A stretch of 64,000 bases of DNA from Bettongia penicillata ogilbyi (lineage: Eukaryota > Chordata > Mammalia > Diprotodontia > Potoroidae). Position 1 is the stretch's first letter. Each line of letters starts with the position of its first letter. A model generated the notes under the pieces. It saw only the letters and a list, made by a program, of their open reading frames with translations, had not been told where the DNA came from and ran no database searches. Location: contig JAJHZJ010000601.1 of assembly GCA_023548195.1 (NCBI GenBank), positions 62,001 through 126,000 on the forward strand, given 5' to 3'. The position numbers and the translations under genes are program-made. Of this stretch, positions 12,205 to 23,481 are shown piece after piece.

Positions 12205-13137
12205 ATGGAAGGAGGGAATGAAACTTCAGTGACTAAGGTGACTGAATTCATTTTCATGGGTATCATAGATGATCCAGAGTTACAGGTCCCACTCTTTCTG
12301 GTGTTTCTTTTCATATACTCTGTCACAGTGGTGGCAAACCTTGGCATGATCATCCTGACTAAGATTGATTCCCACCTGCAAACTCCCATGTACTTTTTCC
12401 TTAGGCACCTGTCACTCATTGATCTTGGTTACTCCACAGCCATTGGACCCAAAATGTTGATCGGTTTTGTAGTGGATAAAAATGTAATTTCTTACACTGA
12501 GTGTGCAATTCAGCTGTTCTTCTTTGTGACATTAATCATCAGTGAGCTTTTTGTGCTGTCAGCTATGGCCTATGACCGCTATGTAGCTATTTGTAAGCCC
12601 CTACTCTACACAGTCATCATGTCAGACAGAGTGTGTTGGATACTAGTAGCTATCCCCTACATCTATAGCACCTTTGTTTCCCTGCTGATTGCTATTAAGA
12701 TTTTTAATTCATCCTTTTGTAGATCTAATGTAATCAGGCATTTCTACTGTGACAACCTTCCACTGCTGTCCATGATTTGTTCTAGTACCAGTGACATAGA
12801 ATTAATCATTTTGACCTTTTCTGCTTTTAATCTATTCTCCTCCATGCTGGTCGTCCTTGTCTCATATATATTTATTCTTGTGGCAATCCTCAGGATGAAC
12901 TCTGCTGAGGGAAGGCGCAAAGCCTTCTCCACCTGTGGTTCCCACTTCACAGTGTTAGTTGTATTTTATGGCACTCTAATCTTCATGTACTTGCAGCCCA
13001 AATCTAGCCATTCTTTTGATACAGACAAGATGGCCTCGATATTTTACACCCTCGTAATACCAATGCTCAATCCTTTGATATACAGTTTGAGAAATACAGA
13101 AGTAAAAGCTGCCTTAAAAAGAGCTCTAAGAAAATAG
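12205..13137 (+). CDS. OR8K-like: Olfactory receptor, OR8K-like (310 aa)
   Basis: Seven-transmembrane odorant receptor, expected in olfactory neuron cilia and coupled to Golf/adenylyl cyclase III. Visible class II OR signatures: N-glycosylation sequon NET at residues 5-7, TM1 motif ANLGMI (44-49), TPMYFFL (60-66), [10 protein letters not shown] (121-130, DRY at 124-126), conserved Cys100 and extracellular-loop-2 cysteines 172, 182 and 192, KAFSTCGSH (239-247) and [12 protein letters not shown] (286-297). Length is typical of the family. The start is Met at 12205: it has a good context (A at -3, G at +4) and lies 25 bases after a splice-acceptor-like tract ending CCCAG at 12180. The in-frame ATG at 12118 is upstream of that acceptor and is rejected. 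The TM1 glycine of the usual GN pair is Ala44. An AATAAA lies at 13157-13162. The [13 protein letters not shown] and [12 protein letters not shown] segments point to OR8K; orthology is not proven. Confidence 0.95.
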   Translation: MEGGNETSVTKVTEFIFMGIIDDPELQVPLFLVFLFIYSVTVVANLGMIILTKIDSHLQTPMYFFLRHLSLIDLGYSTAIGPKMLIGFVVDKNVISYTECAIQLFFFVTLIISELFVLSAMAYDRYVAICKPLLYTVIMSDRVCWILVAIPYIYSTFVSLLIAIKIFNSSFCRSNVIRHFYCDNLPLLSMICSSTSDIELIILTFSAFNLFSSMLVVLVSYIFILVAILRMNSAEGRRKAFSTCGSHFTVLVVFYGTLIFMYLQPKSSHSFDTDKMASIFYTLVIPMLNPLIYSLRNTEVKAALKRALRK

Positions 13138-13900
13138 ATGAAAATCTGTTATAGTCAATAAACAAAATGTTTCCAATTGATCATGGAAATAAAAAAAATG
13201 CCACAAAGACTACATGGATACCTAGAAAAGGTGGAGTAAGAGATTAAAAATGGAATAAAAAGCTCTGGAATAAAAGTTTAAAAACCAAATAATTTAGGAG
13301 ACAAGGTAGCAAACCTAACCCCCAAAATAAATTCCCCCAAAATTAAAACAGACAAAACAGAATAATTGGGGCAATGTCACAATATTTTAAAAAAGGAATT
13401 TTTAAGAATGCATTTGTAAGGAAAGAACTGATTAGGGGGAAAAGTTGAATGAAAATTTATTTAATAACAATAATAATTTGCAAGAAGTCGGGTGATTCAT
13501 TAGTGATCTAATATTATCACTAAGTTTTATTAAATCAAAAGGGGAACTGCACAGATCTGTTAGAACTATAGGACAAAATAAAGATAGACATCATCTACCA
13601 ATCACTTTCTGAAAGGGAAATCAAGAGGATAAGTACCAGGAATATTATAAAAAAAAATTGAGAGCTTCCGTATTAAAAGAAAAATACTTCAAGTATCCAT
13701 ATAGAAATAGTGCAAATACAGAGAAAGTATATCAACATTGCACTTGGGAGCTTCCACACAAAAAAAAGTCAGAGGGGAATACAACGCAATATTTCAATAC
13801 ACAAATGACATATGCTTATGAAATGAATAATAATCACTGCAAAACTAAGTTTAATACTATGAGGGAGAAAGGGCATGCACCATTAATATAACAAAAATTT
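13138..13900. other. Unique DNA downstream of first OR
   Basis: A-rich sequence with AATAAA at 13157-13162 (20 bases after the stop) and another A-rich signal near 13185. These are possible poly(A) sites of the receptor. Nothing else is recognised. Confidence 0.5.
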
Positions 13901-13911
13901 TAAAGATTCTT

Positions 13912-16091
13912 TTTAAAAAATTATTTAAGTTTTCAACACTCATTTCTATAGAATTTTGAGTTCCAATTTTTCTCCCTATCTCTCCCCTCCCCACACCCCA
14001 AAACGTCGAGCATTCTAATTACCCCAGTCACCAATCTGCCCTCCCTTCTAACATCCCTCCCTTCTCTTATCCCCATCTACTCTTTTGTCCTGTAGGGCAA
14101 GATAAATTTCTATACCCCATTACCTGTATTTCTTATTTCCCAGTTGTATGCATGTACAATACTCAACAGTTTGTCCTAAAACTTTGAGTTCCAACTTCTC
14201 TTCCTTCCTTCCTCCCACCTATCCCCATTTGGAAGGTAAGCACCTCAATATAGGCCATATATTTGTGGTTTTGCAAATGACTTCCATAATAGTCGTGTTA
14301 TGTAAGACTAACTCTATTTCCCTCCATCCTATACTGCCCCCCCCCATTTCTGCTGAAATGGACGGACCGAGAATAATTCATAGGCAAAAGTCAATTATGA
14401 ATTTCAAGAGTGTCACTTATTAGCCAGACTGGCAGCAGCCTCATGGAGAGACCCAGAGGATACAGCCCTGAACTAAGGTGGGTGTGTGCAATTTAAGCAT
14501 TTTGGCTACTATTTTGGCGGTTTTCATAACAAACATAATTCTAACAGAGCGTGGGCGGGGGGGGGAGGCTTGTTGTTAGGCAAGAGCCCCCAAACAGAAG
14601 GTGATTGTCTGGGTACTGTTAGGCAAAGGACACCAACAAAGAAGAGGTGCCAGGAGAGGGATCCAATCAAAGACTGGTTGTCATTCAACACAAAGTAGTT
14701 GTCAGGAAGGGGGGTGCTCAGCAAAAGGTAGTTACCTGGCAAAAGTGGCCTAACATTGGGGGAACACAGGTGGTTACCATGCAATGGGATTAAACAGAAA
14801 ATGACTGTGAACAATTCATCAGATATTTCACGTTAACGTTTTGACAAGGGCTGAACAAAAACCTGTTACTAGGCAGGTTATCCAACCCTGCCCATTAACC
14901 TAACAGATAACTCTCAACCTCGGGGCCCAGGGAGGAATAATGTCCATTTCACTGCTATTCTCTCTTTTGACCTTGTCTCTCCCCAAGAGTGTTGACTTCT
15001 AATTGCTCCCTCCTCCCATTACCCTCCCTTCCACCTTCGGTTTTCATACCTAAATAAGTGTGCATTTTACTCCTTCCTTGAGTGGAATGTGATGAGTGTA
15101 AGCTTCATGTTTTCTCTCTCACCTTCCCCTTTCTTCCCTCCACTGAAAAGTCTTTTACTTGCCTCTTGTATGAGAGATAATTTGCTCCATTCCATATCGC
15201 CCTTTCTCCTCCCAATATCTCTCACCCCTTAATTTCATTTTTTTAGATATGATCCCATCATTTTTTTCCCTTTTGGGGGGCATTTTCCCAACTAGTTACT
15301 TGACTTTTGTGTTCTTTGTCAAGAGTAGGGTATACTCTGGGGATCTTTAAGCTCTCAGTTCCTCCAAGGTGGCACAATCAAGATTGTACACTGGTATGGG
15401 AGCAAGAAACAATTTTTGTGCCCAGAATCTGAGTAGTACAGTTTCCTCTCCACAACCACCTTGCCTCCAGTTCCACCAAGCCAGTACTGGAGGCTGAGAT
15501 TCAGATAACCTGCGGGGGCAGGGCAGCCATTCAGTATGAGATAAAAATCAGCTGCTCAAGTCCCCTGGGAGCATTAGGTGGGGGCAGGGCTTCTACACAG
15601 GGCTGAGATAAGAATCAGCTGCTGGGTGCCCCCAGGGGTTTTGCGATTCAACAACAGATGTGGGTTGCTGTAGGAGATTCTGTGGAAGCTGCTGCCACCC
15701 GCCCAATGTGGCCTCTGTTGGCACCTGTGGCTAAGGGAAGGCCCTTCTCCTTTCTCGGCCAGTTGAAAAAACCCTCTCACTGACCTTTGGTACCTGTGGG
15801 TTGAGGGATTTGGGAAGGGTTGTTACTGCGACTGGGGATTCTGCCCCCAAGGCCTGCTCTCGTCATCCTCCCAGAGCCAAGGCTGGGCTAGGCTCTGCTC
15901 TGCGTCCATTGCAACAGATGTTTCCTGTCGGCCTTTCAGGTCACCCTGGACTGGAAATCTCCACTTTATTGTTCTGTGGCTTCCGCCGCTCTAGAATTTG
16001 TTGAGAGTCTTTCTTTACAGGTATTTTATGGGCTGTGGGGGGAGAGCTAGTGTATGTGCGCCTTTCTACTCTGCCATCTTGGCTCCACCCC
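13912..16091 (-). mobile_element. HAL1 with ORF1 deleted, holding a solo LTR
   Basis: On the minus strand: 5' end (agccaagatggcagag, complement of about 16066-16081), 5' UTR to the ORF1 start box (complement of about 15271-15300), then direct passage at about 15266-15272 into the 3' UTR ('gatgggatcatatc'), so essentially all of ORF1 is missing. The 3' UTR continues leftward, split by the LTR at 14354-14951, to the tail near 13912. Exact TSD taaagattctt at 13901-13911 and 16092-16102, so both outer ends are original. Confidence 0.85.
14354..14951 (-). mobile_element. Solo retroviral-type LTR (598 bp)
   Basis: It begins TGAAATGGAC and ends GTCCATTTCA, a perfect 10-base terminal inverted repeat with the canonical TG..CA, and is flanked by the 4-base direct repeat ctgc (14350-14353, 14952-14955). 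HAL1 3' UTR sequence is continuous on either side. A 4-base duplication is usual for gammaretrovirus-like (ERV1) elements. Minus orientation is an inference from the U5-like end. No internal genes; probably recombined down to one LTR. Confidence 0.75.
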
Positions 16092-16134
16092 TAAAGATTC
16101 TTAATGAAAAGAACAGATGTGAGTGGGGAATTCA

Positions 16135-16290
16135 AAATAAAGTACAAGAATGAATTCAGTGACCAGTACTTATATACTACGTGCCAAAGTTGTGTAAAGA
16201 TTTGGAGTTAAAAAGATAGACAAAAACAAAAGAAAACAACTCAGTTGTTATTCTCAAAGAAGTCTCAATCTAAAATTAGAAATATCAATT
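16135..16290 (+). mobile_element. Long MIR-type SINE fragment
   Basis: 'gtacttatatactacgtgccaaag..', then 'acaaaaacaaaagaaaacaactc' and 'tctcaaagaagtctcaatcta', parallels the 41590 SINE ('cttatgtgccaaatgctcagc..', 'ccctcaaacagctgatcatcta'). Confidence 0.6.
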
Positions 16291-18231
16291 TATTGCAATA
16301 ACTAGATGGAGTTGAATATAATGCTAAAAGATTGATGAGGAGCAGAAACAAACATCCCTTTAGAATTTTAATATTTTTAAATGGCTTTGAAGTGGTTAAG
16401 AAAAAAGTTTATGAATGGATTGGTTTAGTTCTGAGGGTTTTAAGAGGGGAAACTGAAGGGAAGATAAAATGCAAATACAGTAAAATTAAAACTAGAAAGA
16501 AAGGGAGTAGTACTTGATATTTTCATAATTACTGTATGTAAGAAGAATATAAAAATTTATGAGGAAAAGCTAGAGGGTACAGGCATCATATGAACCTCAC
16601 TCTTCTCTGAAATGGACAGAGCCAGGTTGAATACACTTGCATTTATACCAACAGGTAAAAGATTTTTTTGTGTAAAAAGATTCCACACTTAACAGGAAAG
16701 CATGGGAATAGAATGGGGAGTGGGTATAATAGAACATATCAAAAAGAAGATTTTGGCTGCGTTAGCAGTGATAAGTATCTCCCTCAGTTGGGGTCCTCGT
16801 ACAAAAAGTGAACTATAAATTGTTGAATATGTTGTGGGCAATGTTTTTGTACATATATAGGATGAAATATATGTTGTGTAATGGATCACTCTAACATAGT
16901 AGTGAGCCATTCTGTGTTGTATGGATTAAACTAGATGACTGCTGAAGTCTCTTGTAATGTTAAAATTGTACAATTTTGTTACACGTCTCCTAGATAACGT
17001 CTTTTGTTTATTTATTTCTACTTTTTAAAATTTTCAATATTAACACAAAAAGAGAGTTTCCTTATACAAAAGTGAGCATAATGGGATTTCTATATGCACC
17101 CATGAATATTAACTTCACACTACTTGCTTTTTATTTATATATACACATACGTATGTAAACATATACACTTATATATGTGTATCTCTCTCTCTCTTTATAT
17201 ATATATATATATATATATTTAACTAGACATTGCTTTCAAAACTATCCTGCTTGTCTAGTCTTCTTTCTATATTTCCTCTTTTGCTATTCATTCCATTAAA
17301 AAGATACTTCTATGGTCCTCTCTTTTGGCATCATTATTTTCAGTTAACTCCCTAACCCCCACTCTCCCTGTAGAAAAATAATTTAAAGAATAAGGACAAA
17401 GAAATATTTTAAATAAATTAGCATATTCAGACAAAACAAATATAAAGAGAATGCAGGTTTATTCATTTCGGGTCTATCATCTCTGCCAGGAGGTAGGCAG
17501 CACATTTAATCACAGGTCCTCTGAACGCATGATTAACATGATTGATCACCCACTGGATCAGAGTTTTAAGTGTTTTAAAGTTGTTTTTTTTTTCTTATAC
17601 AATGTTTTAGTTGATCCAAACTACCTGAAGTACTCCATAATAATAGTGCTGTCCCTCAACATTCAACTCTATATGTAAAGAGATGAAGGAATGGTATCTT
17701 CACATTGAGTAGCTCTTCTTAGGATTTTCTCCCATTGATGTAAAAGGGATGCAATTACCCAACCTTTTGCTTCTCAATTTCATTAAAGCTGATTAATTGG
17801 TCATAGGGTTTGGATGTGATGTAAATCAGCAATTGCATTCCTTCTGATAAAAGAGAGGGACCCAGATCCTTCAGGCCATCCTAATTCTAAGGCCAAGTCT
17901 ATATCTTAGTTATTACCAAAATTATTACCTTCATTCTATCGATAAAAATCATCCTAGATATTAAGGACTTGGCAATGCTGGCAAGGGACATACACTTAGG
18001 TTAGCAAAATTGAATGGTTTATAACGTTAAAAAAAAAGTTTGCAAGGGTTATAAGGATTATTTGAATGCAGATCTTCTTGACTTCAAGTCCTACAGTGTC
18101 TATTCAGCTTGCCATCCATATAAGACAGCATAATCACAATCGTCATCATCATCATCTTCATCATTATCATCATCATTGTCCTTGCAATAACCACTATCAC
18201 TGTCATTGTAATTACCGTAACTGTGATTTGC

Positions 18232-18345
18232 ATTTTTATATTTTCAAAATATATTTTTGATATTTTCAAAATATCAAAATATATTTTCAAAATATATTTT
18301 CAAAAATATATTTTCAAAATATATTTTATATTTTCAAAATGCACT
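18232..18345. repeat. Tandem palindromic ATATTTTCAAAATAT repeat
   Basis: About six or seven copies of a 14-18 base unit centred on TTTTCAAAA and separated by TATAT. Each unit is nearly self-complementary, so the stretch can fold into multiple hairpins. Confidence 0.8.
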
Positions 18346-18420
18346 TTATATGCATTATCTCTTTTGATACAACAATATTTGATACAACAATTAAATGTGG
18401 TTGGATATGGCAAGACTGAT

Positions 18421-18500
18421 TAGATAGATAAATAGATAGATAAATAGATAGATAGATACATAGATATAAGCATATACATATATACACATAAACACTCATA
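18421..18500. repeat. (GATA)n and CA-rich microsatellite
   Basis: GATA/AATA units followed by 'catatacatatatacacat'. It directly precedes the tRNA-headed SINE. Confidence 0.85.
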
Positions 18501-18505
18501 CACAT

Positions 18506-18830
18506 ACTCGTGCAGCTGGGTGGTGCAGTGTATAGAGCGCCAGTGCAGGAGTCAGGAGGACCTGAGTTTAAATCTCACCTCAGACACTTGACACTCACTA
18601 ATTGTATGACTTTGGTCCAGTCACTTAACCCCGATTGCCACATCCTGGGTCATCTCCAGTCATTCTGATGAATATCTGGTCCCTGGATTCAGATGGCTCT
18701 GGGGGAGAAGTTAGACTGGTGACAAGCACAACCCTCCCTCACTCAAAAAACAAAGTCAAGTGCAAGTCATGTCATCCTTTCTCTGATGGCATGGTCTTCT
18801 TCAACAACGAAGGACAAACACACATATACA
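18506..18830 (+). mobile_element. tRNA-derived SINE with RTE-like tail
   Basis: The head 'cagctgggtggtgcagtgtatagagc' (A-box region) and 'gacctgagtttaaatctcacc' (B-box region) are followed by a body ('ctgggtcatctccagtcattctgatgaat..') and a tail 'ttcaacaacgaaggacaaacacaca', which resembles RTE/BovB-type 3' ends. This composite is widespread in marsupials (WSINE/MAR-type names), but the subfamily is not assigned. Near-complete copy; the 38835 copy has the body and tail only. Confidence 0.8.
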
Positions 18831-20394
18831 CATATGAATATTTTCACATGTCATCTCTTACTCTGAAGGTGGATAGCATTTCTCTTCATAAGTTCAAGTC
18901 TATCCAGAATTTAATTTTTTTTCCTAAGCTAACCCGGTCATAATTTCCTACACCACAGTAACAGTTAACCCCAATGATATCTTAACTTAGAAATTTTCTA
19001 TGAAGCCCCTTCCTAACTTTTTTGGCATTCCTTCTACTTTTGTCTAAATTACCTGTATTTATACCAGGAAATTTTAATTGAAAATAATACAAAGTTATAC
19101 TTTACCTTTGTTCTCATCTTATATTTTTTAAGTCTGGTACTGCTGAATTGACTTTCTTTACATCTTTTATCACTGCTTTCTTTGAAATTCCCGAATTTTG
19201 CTCCCGCTAATTAATGAACTCTATTATTATTATTCCTAACTCCTTAAGACAATTGTTACTGATGTAACTGGGTTGGTGTTAAATGTATTAGAAATGCAAA
19301 ATTGTCATTTTTTATTGTATTGGCATTATATAATCATGAACAATAAATGTTATTTCAATAATTTATGCCTAAGTTTATTTCGATAAAAAAGTGTTTTATG
19401 ATTATGATCATTCAGTTCCTCTGTCTATTTTGGGAACTATCCTCTCAGGAATTTTATATTGCCTAATTATTTTAAATGGTCTAAAGATACAGTGAATTAT
19501 ATTGTTGATATAGCATAGTCTCCTTATTTTTCTCCTTGATTGAGTAAATTTTAACTGGAACTTTCTCTGAGATAAGGATTGCTGTCCCGGAAATATTTTT
19601 ACATAATAAAGTCTTTTCGTGCCCTTTACTTAATCTTTGTTTGTTTCTTATTTTATGGTGTTTGCTGAAGGCAACATACTGCTGAATTCAGATTTTTGAT
19701 CTGCTATCTATTTAAGTTTTATGCATTAATTCATTCCATTCACATTCTAAGCTATAATTACTTGCTTTGTATATTCCTCCTTCCATTTTCTTCCTCACTA
19801 TCCTTACAACTATATTTACCCTATCCATTAACCTCTGTTTTACACCTATCTTGCTCTTTTACTCCTTAACCTACTCACCCCTTCAAAAGTCTCTCCTTTA
19901 ACCTCTAATTGCTGTCCTATCCCTTCCCCTCTTATATCATTCTGAATTTGGAAGAATTTTATACACTTCCAGATATATACATGTATAGAGAGATAGATAT
20001 AGATATAGAAAAATAGATATATGTGTAGTTATGCATATTTACCTCTTTAATCCATTTCCAGTCATAGTAAGGTTTCAACACTACCTTCCCTTATACCTAA
20101 TAGCTTCTTATGCATCACTTTTTCCTCTTATGTTTACTTTGTGTGAGAAAATTAATCCTTCGTATTTCTTCCTGCACATCTATTAGAATCACCACATCAT
20201 ACAATGTTCAGCCTAAGCCTTTCTTAAAAACTACCTAAATAATGATGACAGTCAATATCTACTAATAATATTTTCAAATATAAGTAAATCACTTGACCTT
20301 ATTGAGTCCCTTATAATTGATCTTTAATATTTGCCTTATCTTTCTCCTAGATTTCATATGAGAAAATTTCCCTTAAAATCTGCTGTCTTTGTCA

Positions 20395-21365
20395 AGGTTT
20401 CTATATCAAAAACCTCAGAAAATATGCAGTGGTCACAAGTCATGGGAGAGGTGAAAAATAATTTTGAAAATCAAGTAAGAGAGGTGGAAAAAAAATTGGG
20501 AAGGGAAATGAGAGTGATGCAAGAAAATCATGAAAAGCAAGTGAACAGCTTGATAAAGGAGAATCAAAGAAATACTGAAGAGAATAACACATTTAAAAAT
20601 AGACTTACACAAATGGCAAAAGATGTTCAAAAAGTTAATGAGGGGAAGAATGCTTTAAAAAGCCGAATTGGGCAACTGGAAAAGGAGGTTTAAAAGCTCA
20701 ATGAGGAAAATAATTCCTTAAAAAGGAGAGTGGAGCAGATGAAAGGTAATGGCTTCACAAGAAACCAAGAACTTATAAAACAAAACCAAAAAGGTGAAAA
20801 AATAGAAGACAATGTGAATTATCTCATTGGAAAAACAACTGACCTGGAAAATAGATCCAGGAGAGATAATATAAAAATTGTTGGTCTACCTGAAAACCAT
20901 GATCAAAAAAGAGCCTAGACACCATCTTCCAAAAAATTTCCAAGGAAAACTGCTTGAATATTCTAGAACGGGAGGGCAAAACAGAAATAGAAAGAATTCA
21001 CCTATCACCTCCTGAAAGAGATCCCAAAAGGAAAACTCCTAGGAATATTCTAGACAAATTCCGGAGTTCCCAGTTCAAGGAGAAAATATTATGAGCAACT
21101 AGAAAGAAACAATCCAAGTATTGTTGAAATACAATCAGGATAACATAGAATTTAGCATCTTCTACACTAAAAGATCAAAGAGCTTGGAATATGATATTCC
21201 AGAGGTCAAAGGAGATAGGATCCAAACCAAGAATCGCCTACCCAGCAAAACTGAGTATAATACTTGAGGGGAAAAAATGAAATTTCGATGAAATAAAGAA
21301 CTTCCAAGCATTCTGGTTGAAAAGACCAGAGCTAAATATAAAATTTGATTTTCAAATACAAAAAT
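20395..21365 (+). pseudogene. HAL1 ORF1 pseudogene
   Basis: Coiled-coil part in frame to 20693 (REVEKKLGREMRVMQENHEK then EEKN/EGKN-type heptads), a stop in 'gaggtttaaaag' (20688-20693), then 20730-20918 with the linker and RRM-like start (DNIKIVGLPENHD), a frameshift, and degenerate C-terminal homology (ARKKQ, YPAKL-like) to about 21365. Non-functional. Confidence 0.75.
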
Positions 21366-21499
21366 CAAGAGAAACATGAAAAGGCAAACAGGAAAGAGAA
21401 ATATTAAGAAACTCATTAAAATTTAACTGTTTACATTCCTACATGGAAAGATTTTATTTGTAGCTCATGAGACCTTTTTCAATATTAGAGTAGGTAGGT

Positions 21500-21805
21500 G
21501 GAATACACACACATATACATACACACATATACATATATGTACACACATATACATATATACATACATATATGTGTGTTTTTATGTAGGTGTTCATGAGTAT
21601 GTATGTGTATATTATATAAGTGTAGGTATGTATCTGTATATAGGTGTATGTGTGCATGTATTATATGTGCAGGTATGTTTGTATATGTGTGTATATGTAT
21701 ATATGTATACATATATTGGGTCAGCATGTATATATGTATGCATATGTATGCATATACATGTATGTATGCATATACGTGTATACATGTAAATATATATGTA
21801 GATAC
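21500..21805. repeat. TG/TA-rich microsatellite
   Basis: About 300 bases of imperfect (TGTATA)n/(CATA)n. Several overlapping open frames here are artefacts of the repeat. It lies at the HAL1 3' UTR position that is prone to CA/TG expansion. Confidence 0.9.
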
Positions 21806-23049
21806 ACTCTCATGGGATGTGCCTTAAGGCAGGAATAACACACAGTCAATTGGATACGGAAATGTATTTTACCCTGCAGGAAGGCAAGGGGGAAAAGGAC
21901 AGGAGAGGGAAGATAATAGAAGGGACAGCTAATTAAAGAGATAATCAGAAGCAAACATTATTGTGGGAGAACAAGTCAAGGGAGAAAATGGAATAAATAT
22001 AAGGCAGGATAGGACAGAGGGAAGTGTGGTTAGTCTTTTACAATATAACTATTCGAAGTGGCTTGCATTTTTACACCTGTATGACCTATATTGAATTGTT
22101 TGTTTTCGCAATGAGGGTGGGTGGGGAAGGAGGGAGAGAATATTTAGATCAAAGTTTAATAGTAAACGTTAAAAACCATTTTAGTATGCAACTGGAAATT
22201 CCGTTATACAGGCAATGGAGTATAAAAATTTGTTTTGTCCTGCAGGAAAGGAGAGGGTAAGAGAGAAGGAAGAAAGGTGTGTAATAGAAGTGAAGACAGA
22301 CTGGAGGAAAGGGTGGATGGGGTGCATGTTATCCTGTGCTGGGGGTGGGGAGAGATGGAGAAAAATTTTGAAGCTAAATTCATGTGGAAGTGAATGTGGA
22401 GAACTTAAAAATCAATATTTTTTTTTAAAAGAACCAAAAAAAAAAATCTCCTGGCTTTGTCACAAATACTTGAAAATCTTTCTATTCATTGATTCTGTAT
22501 TTTCTTTTTTCATTCACATTATATTTGAATTTGTTGGGTAAATTACCCTTAGTCATAATACCAGCTCTTTTTCTCTGTGATAAATAATGCTCTAACACCT
22601 GTGTTCTTTCAACTTAGTAGCTGCTAGTTGTTGTGTAATCGTTATTGTATTTCCATGACATTTAAATTGCTTTATTGTCTTGCTACTTGAAATATTTTGT
22701 CCTTAACCTAGGGGTTTTGGAACTTGGCTGTGATATTCCTATAATTTTCCTCCTTGAATCTCTTGCAGGTGGCAAGTTTTGTTCTTTTGTTTCAACAATA
22801 CTGTCATTTCCTCTCTTGGTTCCATCAAGAGCTTATCAATGTTCATCCTCAATACTGTTGCGATAAATTATACACAATGGCACAAATGTGATCTGGTCAA
22901 GGAATAATACCACAACAACAGCACATCTTAACTCAGGGTGCCCTATTTATCCTAATGTAGACAGTATTACATTGCTAGGTTGATACACAATATCCTAGAC
23001 TAACAATGCAGGTGGAATTCACAAAAATTCTATTTTCTTCAAAAGAATG

Positions 23050-23121
23050 CTATATGTGCATGTGTGTGTATATGTACGTACCTATATACATAGAGACTAA
23101 CAGTCACACACATACAGACAT

Positions 23122-23165
<44 letters not shown>

Positions 23166-23339
23166 GTATGTATATTTAGGTATGTATATGTGTGTATGTA
23201 TGTGTATATATGTATATATATATATGTATATATATAGTCATTTATATGTTTCCTATTGAACCATTATGAGGTTTTTTTTAAACAAAATCTAATACGTCTT
23301 TACATTTGTCCCATTTAAGTTATTTTATGTTTCATTTTC

Positions 23340-23415
<76 letters not shown>
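23050..23415. repeat. CA/TA microsatellites inside block copy 1
   Basis: CA then TA/TG repeats (23100-23240) and an almost pure TA run (23341-23415), separated by block sequence alignable to 40160-40250. Confidence 0.95.
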
Positions 23416-23481
23416 CACATTTAAGAACTGCTAGAAGAAATTACTTGACTTGTCAGGGGAAAGAGTCCTAGAAGGCAGGTA

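Larger units (their letters stand above)
16291..18505. other. Unique AT-rich DNA with simple repeats
   Basis: No gene recognised. Contains TA/CA-rich sequence (17140-17219), an ATC-rich tract (18128-18210), a palindromic tandem repeat (18232-18345) and GATA repeats (18421-18500). The 75-codon frame near 17451 has no features of interest. Confidence 0.5.
20395..22442 (+). mobile_element. HAL1, 5'-truncated, with long TSD
   Basis: Starts inside ORF1 and runs through the ORF1 end (about 21365) and 3' UTR to the A-rich tail near 22430. TSD aaaatctgctgtctttgtca (20375-20394) against aaaatctcctggctttgtca (22443-22462), 18/20 identical; the nick site reads TT/AAAA, the preferred L1 endonuclease target. 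The 3' UTR carries an expanded TG/TA-rich tract (21500-21805). Confidence 0.85.
18840..23480. repeat. Paralogous block, copy 1
   Basis: Excluding the HAL1 at 20395-22442, this aligns by eye in the same order with 37470-40400: 'tattttcac..tct..gaaggtggatagcatttctcttca' (18839) with 37480; 'ttttatattgcctaattatttta' (19451) with 38110; 'aatacttgaaaatctttctattcatt' (22466) with 39564; 'atactgttg' and 'gttgatac..aatatcctaga' (22850-23005) with 39940-40088. The right-hand part contains an old antisense L1 ORF1. It could be a segmental duplication or two copies of an ancient L1-type 3' region. Confidence 0.7.

Noticed and set aside
12090..12950. Minus-strand frames across the first receptor
   Set aside because: Shadows of the OR coding sequence; no independent signal.
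18506..18580. Possible tRNA gene
   Set aside because: A- and B-box-like sequences are present, but they form the head of a SINE with the expected body and tail, and no complete cloverleaf was evident.
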